The notes beneath the pieces are model-generated. The model was not told the DNA's origin. It was given only the letters and a program-made list of their open reading frames with translations, and searched no databases. A program made the position numbers and the translations under genes. A stretch of 9,198 nucleotides of DNA from an uncultured Collinsella sp. (GTDB lineage: Bacteria; Actinomycetota; Coriobacteriia; Coriobacteriales; Coriobacteriaceae): positions 1-9,198 of the forward strand of contig CAKUFW010000077.1 in assembly GCA_934650975.1 (NCBI GenBank), in the 5' to 3' direction. This document shows positions 5,970-9,198 of this stretch, piece after piece. The first letter of the stretch is position 1; every line of letters starts with the position of its first letter.

Positions 5970-6068
5970 AATGAGCGTGGAGAATCTCCCGTTTTTGGTC
6001 TGTGTTTTGGGCAAAAGTGGGAGATTATCCACTCTCGTTATATAAGTGTCCGAAAATCCACGCTCATT
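5970..6068. repeat. Hairpin D, copy 2, with a duplicated right arm
   Basis: AATGAGCGTGGA-G-AATCTCCC (5970-5990) pairs with 6019-6039 through about 21 positions, with two mismatches and one wobble. A second right arm, TCCACGCTCATT (6057-6068), pairs perfectly with 5970-5981. The two pairings are mutually exclusive over the outer 12 positions. The interior (5991-6018) aligns with the interiors of the other D copies, which share a TTGG/GGGC and AAAA-rich pattern. Four T follow the stem on the minus strand only. Confidence 0.7.
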
Positions 6069-6127
6069 GTGCCCTGGTGCGTTGAAGACAGGTTTCTGTC
6101 GAGTCGGTGCTCCTCGTTGGTTGCCCG

Positions 6128-6133
6128 TATAAT
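6128..6133 (+). promoter_or_regulatory. -10 element of the tgt promoter
   Basis: A perfect TATAAT lies 37 nt before the tgt start. The -35 region (about 6104-6110, TCGGTG) is poor. The expected start of transcription, near 6140, gives a leader of about 30 nt containing AAGGAG, and lies downstream of repeat block 2. Confidence 0.6.
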
Positions 6134-6170
6134 GGTCTGCGTATGAACCGCAACCAAGGAGTCCCAGTTT

Positions 6171-7310
<1,140 letters not shown>

Positions 7311-7459
7311 GAGCTGCGGGAGCGCTCGCGGGGCGTGGGCGGCGGCGATGGCCGAGCATCAGCCGGTCGGCACATTCGCTGGTACTGTTTGCGCGACCGC
7401 TGACCGATAGCTTGCAAGCACTTGATGCATCGTGGGTACCATACCGGATAGTTGATGTT

Positions 7460-7507
7460 CGGGCGGGTGTTTGGCGCATGGCGTCGACCCCGCCCGTTTT
7501 TCTTTTT
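7460..7507 (+). terminator. Intrinsic terminator between tgt and the LOG-family gene
   Basis: CGGGCGGG 7460-7467 pairs with CCCGCCCG 7489-7496. An inner stem GGCGC 7473-7477 with GCGTC 7481-7485 extends it, and TTTTTCTTTTT follows at once. This is a strong terminator 150 nt after the tgt stop and only 17 nt before the next start codon. It either ends tgt transcription or acts as an attenuator for the downstream gene. The 7311-7459 stretch before it is GC-rich; I see nothing firm in it beyond a weak promoter-like TTGCAA (7412) / TACCAT (7437) pair. Confidence 0.85.
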
Positions 7508-7523
7508 CTCGATAGGAGTACCC

Positions 7524-8282
7524 ATGATTAAGAATGAAAATGTCGAGGGCGAGCCTGCCTACGACGAGACGTATCGCCGCGGCCCCGTGGTCATGCGCGG
7601 GCCCATGATCCCTAAGGACAACACCTACGCCAACCTGCTGGCGCCCGAGGATTCGACCGACTGGCTGCATGCCGATCCGTGGCGCGTGCTGCGTATTCAG
7701 GCCGAGTTCGTCGATGGTTTTGGTGCGCTTGCCGAGCTCGGCCCCGCGGTGACTATCTTCGGCAGCGCCCGCACACCCAAGACTGACCCGCTCTACAAGG
7801 CGGCGCGTACCGTCGGTCGCAAGATCGCCCAGCGCGGCGTGGCGGTTATCACCGGCGGCGGCCCCGGCATTATGGAAGCGGCCAACAGGGGAGCGGCGAG
7901 CGTCAACGGCAAGTCGGTTGGCTTGGGTATCGAGCTGCCGCACGAGCAGGGGCTCAACAAATACGTGAACCTCGGCATGGACTTCCGCTACTTCTTTGTG
8001 CGCAAGACGATGTTCGTCAAATACAGCTCGGGCGCCATCGTGTTCCCCGGCGGCTTCGGTACACTCGACGAGATGTTCGAGGTGTTCACGCTGGTGCAGA
8101 CGCACAAAGTCAAGCGCATGCCGCTCGTGCTGGTGGGCGACGAATACTGGCAGGGCCTGTTCGACTGGCTCAACGGCCCGGTGATGGACGCCGGTATGAT
8201 CAGCCCGCTCGATCCCGAACTCGTGCACATCACCGACGACCTCAACGAAGCCGTCGACGTCGCCCTGAGCGGGCTGATGTAG
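7524..8282 (+). CDS. LOG-family protein (TIGR00730 type), putative nucleotide 5'-monophosphate phosphoribohydrolase
   Basis: LOG proteins release the free base and ribose 5-phosphate from cytokinin or related nucleoside monophosphates. Many bacterial members have an unknown physiological substrate, some acting on AMP or other purine nucleotides. The 252-residue protein shows a Rossmann-like fold with GSAR (80-83), GGGPGIMEAANRGA (111-124), the RKTMF segment (160-164) and the hallmark PGGFGTLDE (175-183), which holds the catalytic glutamate and phosphate-binding loop. The first 70 residues are an N-terminal extension typical of the longer LOG subgroup. It is probably cytoplasmic. The start at 7524 is set by AGGAG at 7514-7518; an in-frame extension to 7452 would run through the terminator hairpin and is not real. 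Terminators on both sides make it a single-gene unit. Confidence 0.93.
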   Translation: MIKNENVEGEPAYDETYRRGPVVMRGPMIPKDNTYANLLAPEDSTDWLHADPWRVLRIQAEFVDGFGALAELGPAVTIFGSARTPKTDPLYKAARTVGRKIAQRGVAVITGGGPGIMEAANRGAASVNGKSVGLGIELPHEQGLNKYVNLGMDFRYFFVRKTMFVKYSSGAIVFPGGFGTLDEMFEVFTLVQTHKVKRMPLVLVGDEYWQGLFDWLNGPVMDAGMISPLDPELVHITDDLNEAVDVALSGLM

Positions 8283-8313
8283 AGTGATCGTGCCTGTCGT
8301 GACACGAATATGC

Positions 8314-8353
8314 ATGGCAATCTGATGCTATCTAACATCAGATTGCCATTTTT
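8314..8353 (+). terminator. Intrinsic terminator after the LOG-family gene, adjoining the toxin-antitoxin promoter
   Basis: A perfect 14-bp stem (8314-8327 with 8336-8349) with an 8-nt loop is followed by a run of five T. It starts 32 nt after the LOG stop. Its right arm lies where the -35 of the next promoter should be, so it may also serve as an operator for the antitoxin. Confidence 0.8.
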
Positions 8354-8359
8354 ATTGGG

Positions 8360-8365
8360 TATACT
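8360..8365 (+). promoter_or_regulatory. -10 element of the toxin-antitoxin promoter
   Basis: TATACT lies 32 nt before the antitoxin start. No consensus -35 is visible at 16-18 nt upstream, where the terminator arm sits. The palindrome GTATAC (8359-8364) overlaps this -10. Confidence 0.5.
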
Positions 8366-8396
8366 AATGCAAAAGACGAGGGCAAGGAGGTCGCGT

Positions 8397-8696
8397 ATGT
8401 CTACTGCAACGGTTAAGCCCACGACGGTTCGCATCGAAGAGGGACTCAAGGAGCAGGCGACTGAGTTTTTAGATTCGGTTGGCTTGAGCCTTAATTCCTA
8501 TCTCAATCTGGCTGTTCGGCAGCTTGTAAATCAGCGGAAGATTCCGTTTGAGATTGTGGGTCGACCGGAGACACCCAACGAGGCGACGAGGCGCGCCATG
8601 GTGATCGCCGAGGCTCATGAGCTGGGAATTTTGCCGGACGACAGCCCATCATTCGATAACGTTGATGAGCTGATGTCATTCCTCGATGAGGACTAG
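8397..8696 (+). CDS. RelB/DinJ-family ribbon-helix-helix antitoxin
   Basis: This is a 99-residue antitoxin, expected to bind and neutralise the toxin encoded 3 nt downstream and to repress their shared promoter. The DNA-binding ribbon-helix-helix comprises the strand TTVRIEEGL (9-17), the first helix (18-28) and GLSLNSYLNLAVRQLV (29-44), followed by the family's KIPFEI (48-53). The acidic C-terminus, with DNVDELMSFLDED (87-99), is the usual toxin-wrapping part. The ATG at 8397 has a near-perfect AAGGAGG at 8384-8390, 6 nt upstream. The open frame extends up to 8310, but that part crosses the terminator hairpin and is not translated from a visible site. Confidence 0.92.
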   Translation: MSTATVKPTTVRIEEGLKEQATEFLDSVGLSLNSYLNLAVRQLVNQRKIPFEIVGRPETPNEATRRAMVIAEAHELGILPDDSPSFDNVDELMSFLDED

Positions 8697-8699
8697 GCG

Positions 8700-9008
8700 A
8701 TGTTTGAGATTAAGGTCGAGGCTCAGTTTAAGACGGATTACAAACGGACTATGTGTGTCTATCCGCGGCTAAAAACCGAGTTTAAGGCAGCTGTCGCGGA
8801 GCTTGCGACTCACGGATCGCTTCTCGCGGAGTATGGTGCCCACGAGCTCTCAAACCCGGGCGGAAACTACAACGGCCACATCGATTTTCATCTATCCGAC
8901 GGCCTGGTCGACGTGGTCGTTCTCTACCTGCCGCACAAAACTAATCCAGTGATCCGACTTGTAAGAATGGGTTCGCATCAAGAACTGTTCCAGGGCCCAC
9001 TGAGCTAG
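8700..9008 (+). CDS. YafQ-like toxin of the RelE/ParE superfamily (probable mRNA endoribonuclease)
   Basis: YafQ toxins cleave mRNA on the ribosome. The 102-residue product has the family layout. His48 sits in the EYGAHELSN segment, corresponding to the HPL histidine of E. coli YafQ. GHIDFHLSD (59-67) holds His60, Asp62, His64 and Asp67, and Asp71 may match the E. coli catalytic aspartate after a four-residue insertion. The C-terminal RMGSHQELF (90-97), with His93, corresponds to RTGTHAALF. The residues expected for activity are thus present and the gene looks intact. It starts 3 nt after the antitoxin stop, consistent with translational coupling; no separate strong ribosome binding site is visible. 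Hairpin D copy 3 follows 16 nt after the stop. Confidence 0.9.
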   Translation: MFEIKVEAQFKTDYKRTMCVYPRLKTEFKAAVAELATHGSLLAEYGAHELSNPGGNYNGHIDFHLSDGLVDVVVLYLPHKTNPVIRLVRMGSHQELFQGPLS

Positions 9009-9023
9009 CCGCTCACTTCTAAG

Positions 9024-9086
9024 TTGCGGTGGAATAGGGATTGATTTGCGGCTGATAAGCCAAAAACAGCCCCTATTTCACCGCAA
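9024..9086. repeat. Hairpin D, copy 3 (solo)
   Basis: A 16-bp stem (9024-9039 with 9071-9086), all paired with one G-U at 9032/9078, encloses a 31-nt interior. The interior has its own small hairpin (GGCT at 9050-9053 with AGCC at 9058-9061) and the CAAAAACAG motif shared in part with D copy 1. The arm TTGCGGTGGAATAGGG closely resembles TTGCGGTGAGATAGTT of copy 1. Elements A, B and C are absent here. Confidence 0.75.
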
Positions 9087-9198
9087 GTGATGGGGATGTC
9101 CCACCTGTTGCTGCAACATTTGGTTCTCCTCTTCGCTGGATTTCGTCCAAAAGCTCGGCGGCAACTTCGCTGCTTTTGAAACGAATGCTGCAATCCTC
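9073..9198 (-). CDS. Possible C-terminal end of a minus-strand gene, cut by the window edge
   Basis: On the minus strand a frame is open from the window edge to a TAG at 9073-9075, giving 41 residues. It reads like ordinary protein at first (EDCSIRFKSSEVAAELLDEI then QRRGEPN) and ends in TSPSLAVK. I do not recognise it. The last few codons and the stop lie inside hairpin D copy 3, so the repeat may supply the end of this gene. With no start and so few residues the call is weak. Confidence 0.35.
   Translation of the reverse strand, partial: EDCSIRFKSSEVAAELLDEIQRRGEPNVAATGGTSPSLAVK

Larger units (their letters stand above)
5727..6068 (+). repeat. Composite four-hairpin repeat block, copy 2
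   Basis: The gap between the SDR gene and tgt carries the same series of hairpins as the gap after queA: A (5727-5753), B (5758-5874), C (5904-5965) and D (5970-6039, with an extra arm to 6068). It starts 2 nt after the SDR stop codon and has the same orientation relative to its upstream gene as copy 1. There is no coding potential here that competes with this reading. Confidence 0.85.

Noticed and set aside
7412..7442. A promoter (TTGCAA ... TACCAT) for the LOG-family gene
   Set aside because: The spacing is 19 nt, both boxes are weak, and the strong terminator would follow almost at once, so it is not listed as a feature.
7359..8315. A 318-codon open frame on the minus strand
   Set aside because: It is antisense to the well-supported LOG-family gene and runs through the intrinsic terminator.
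8310..8396. A longer antitoxin starting at 8310
   Set aside because: That segment is the terminator hairpin and the promoter; the strong AAGGAGG before 8397 sets the start.

Overview
The window is about 9.2 kb of GC-rich bacterial chromosome with short intergenic gaps, AGGAG-type ribosome binding sites and sigma-70-like promoters. The protein sequences and an SDR closely resembling intestinal 12-alpha-hydroxysteroid dehydrogenases point to a gut actinobacterium of the Coriobacteriia, most likely Collinsella or a close relative. This placement is an inference from family resemblance and style; no 16S or other marker gene is present.

Layout. 1-1207: a small DUF3267-like membrane protein with an HELVH motif, then queH (epoxyqueuosine reductase). 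1272-2489: queA. 2490-2863: a gene-free convergent gap filled by four consecutive hairpins. 2864-4627 (minus strand): a 587-residue protein with an acidic N-terminus, a long coiled coil and a C-terminal membrane anchor, of unknown role. 4628-4923: a divergent promoter region. 4924-5724: an SDR, candidate 12-alpha-hydroxysteroid dehydrogenase. 5725-6127: a second copy of the four-hairpin block. 6171-7310: tgt. 7524-8282: a LOG-family protein between two intrinsic terminators. 8397-9008: a DinJ/RelB-like antitoxin and YafQ-like toxin. 9009-9198: a third copy of one hairpin and probably the 3' end of a minus-strand gene that runs off the window.

How the genes work together. Tgt exchanges guanine-34 of tRNA(Asp/Asn/His/Tyr) for preQ1, QueA adds the epoxycyclopentane-diol from S-adenosylmethionine, and QueH reduces epoxyqueuosine to queuosine. 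The window therefore holds the whole tRNA-level part of the pathway, but none of the GTP-to-preQ1 enzymes and no precursor transporter. The SDR is a separate, probably bile-acid-related function. The toxin-antitoxin pair is a self-contained module.

The most notable signal is not a protein. It is a block of about 310-350 bp, present twice, starting 0-2 nt after the stop codons of queA and of the SDR gene. Each copy holds the same four hairpins in the same order: (A) a short GTTACG...CGTAAC hairpin; (B) a long branched-free hairpin with a 66-nt core; (C) a REP-like GGGGACGTTC hairpin; (D) a long-armed hairpin with a conserved interior. Between the copies the paired arms differ in sequence but still pair. 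Even the only two substitutions in the 66-nt core form one compensatory base-pair change. I know of no name for this block.
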